NCBI GenBank assembly: GCA_019241805.1
Contig: JAFAWL010000319.1
Coordinates: forward strand, 1 to 6,675
Source: Actinomycetota bacterium
Lineage (GTDB): Bacteria > Actinomycetota > Actinomycetes > Mycobacteriales > Jatrophihabitantaceae
DNA: 6,675 nucleotides
Reading direction: 5' to 3'
Shown: one piece after another, positions 6,152 to 6,675 of the stretch
How positions within the stretch are numbered: position 1 is the first letter of the stretch
How the letters are laid out: each line of letters begins with the position of its first letter
Translations under genes and position numbers: made by a program
The notes under the pieces: model-generated
Seen by the model: only the letters and a program-made list of their open reading frames with translations
Database searches by the model: none
Told to the model about the DNA's origin: nothing

Positions 6152-6182
6152 GTACCCGCTGGGTTGATTGTTCGAGTGAAAC

Positions 6183-6188
6183 GAGGGG
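6183..6188 (+). promoter_or_regulatory. Ribosome binding site of the second aldo/keto reductase
   Basis: GAGGGG lies 7 nt before ATG 6196 and 1 nt before the in-frame ATG at 6190, so it selects 6196. It matches the site before the first reductase gene. Confidence 0.65.
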
Positions 6189-6195
6189 TATGTTC

Positions 6196-6675
6196 ATGGA
6201 ACGACGCGTACTGGGCCGCCAGGGCTTGACCGTCTCCGCTCAGGGTCTCGGCTGCATGGGCATGAGCGCGTTCTACGGTGCTTTTGACGACAACGAGTCG
6301 ACGGCCACCATTCATCGAGCGCTGGAGCTTGGGGTCGACTTCTTCGACACGGCCGACATTTACGGGCCGTTCACCAACGAGCGACTGCTGGGCCGAGCGC
6401 TGTCCGGACGTCGAGACGGCGTAGTCATTGCCACCAAGTTCGGCAACGAAGTCCAAGACGACGGCACGCGGACCGGCGCTACGAACGGGCGCCCGGAATA
6501 CATCCGGCGCGCCCTTGATCGGTCCCTGCGCAACCTCGGCGTCGATGTCATCGATCTGTACTACCAGCACCGGGTCGATCCGGACACGCCGACCGAGGAG
6601 ACGTTCGGCGCCCTCGGCGAGCTGGTGCAGGCGGGCAAGATTCGCTACCTCGGGATCAGCGAGGCGAGCGCGGCG
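6196..6675 (+). CDS. Aldo/keto reductase, second of a tandem pair, 3' end cut by window
   Basis: The frame is open from ATG 6196 to the last base, giving 160 codons; roughly half of the gene (compare 330 residues in its neighbour) is visible. It begins MERRVLGRQGLTVSAQG and aligns without a single gap to the upstream reductase, with about 125 of 160 residues identical (78%). The catalytic tetrad is complete at D51, Y56, K81 and H125. Differences cluster at 86-96, just after the catalytic Lys, a loop that could affect substrate choice, and around 25-29. ATG 6196 is preferred over the in-frame ATG 6190 because GAGGGG (6183-6188) is 7 nt away. The 44-nt gap after the first reductase has no convincing terminator, so co-transcription is likely. 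The pair looks like a tandem gene duplication; substrate and cofactor preference cannot be read here. Confidence 0.93.
   Translation, partial: MERRVLGRQGLTVSAQGLGCMGMSAFYGAFDDNESTATIHRALELGVDFFDTADIYGPFTNERLLGRALSGRRDGVVIATKFGNEVQDDGTRTGATNGRPEYIRRALDRSLRNLGVDVIDLYYQHRVDPDTPTEETFGALGELVQAGKIRYLGISEASAA

Noticed and set aside
6154..6164. Short hairpin (ACCC-GCT-GGGT) between the reductases as a terminator
   Set aside because: The stem is only 4 bp and the following TGATTGTT is not a real T-tract. Read-through is more likely.
5608..6570. Minus-strand open frame (320 codons) opposite the two reductases
   Set aside because: It is a shadow of the conserved reductase coding sequence, with no own motif, and spans two plus-strand genes and their intergenic gap.

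Overview
The window looks like chromosomal DNA from a high-GC actinomycete. Codons end mostly in G or C, GTG starts occur, genes are tightly packed, and the RNase PH, Bcp and RdgB proteins resemble the actinobacterial forms. No mobile element, phage gene, CRISPR array or rRNA is visible. Genus-level placement is not possible from the sequence alone.

Left end (1-552, + strand): the nearly complete 3' part of a bcp-type peroxiredoxin gene, followed 14 nt later by a tRNA gene with anticodon UAG (Leu, codon CUA). The tRNA lacks the long variable arm normal for bacterial tRNA-Leu, which is the most unusual RNA feature here.

Centre (585-4600, - strand): a compact four-gene cluster read right to left, rph (RNase PH), rdgB (XTP/dITP pyrophosphatase, 4-nt ATGA overlap with rph), an eight-helix membrane protein of unknown function, and a metallo-beta-lactamase (MBL)/Rieske [2Fe-2S] fusion protein of unknown substrate. 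Gaps are 24 and 21 nt with good ribosome binding sites, so one transcript is likely. The first two genes serve RNA 3'-end maturation and nucleotide-pool cleaning. The last two are uncharacterised and could form a membrane/redox pair, which is inference only. The cluster converges on the tRNA.

Right end (4709-6675, + strand): a 108-nt divergent intergenic region separates rph from a YjbQ/UPF0047 family gene. Both flanking starts have a TANNNT -10-like hexamer 6-7 nt upstream, the geometry of leaderless actinobacterial transcripts. Two tandem aldo/keto reductase paralogues follow, about 78% identical over the 160 residues visible of the second, which runs off the window. The first lacks an ATG where its paralogue has one: the aligned codon is ATA, preceded by the same GAGGGG ribosome binding site.

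Most of the window is ordinary housekeeping. The points worth following up are the short-arm tRNA-Leu(UAG), the MBL-Rieske fusion with missing metal-ligand histidines, its membrane-protein neighbour, and the candidate ATA start.
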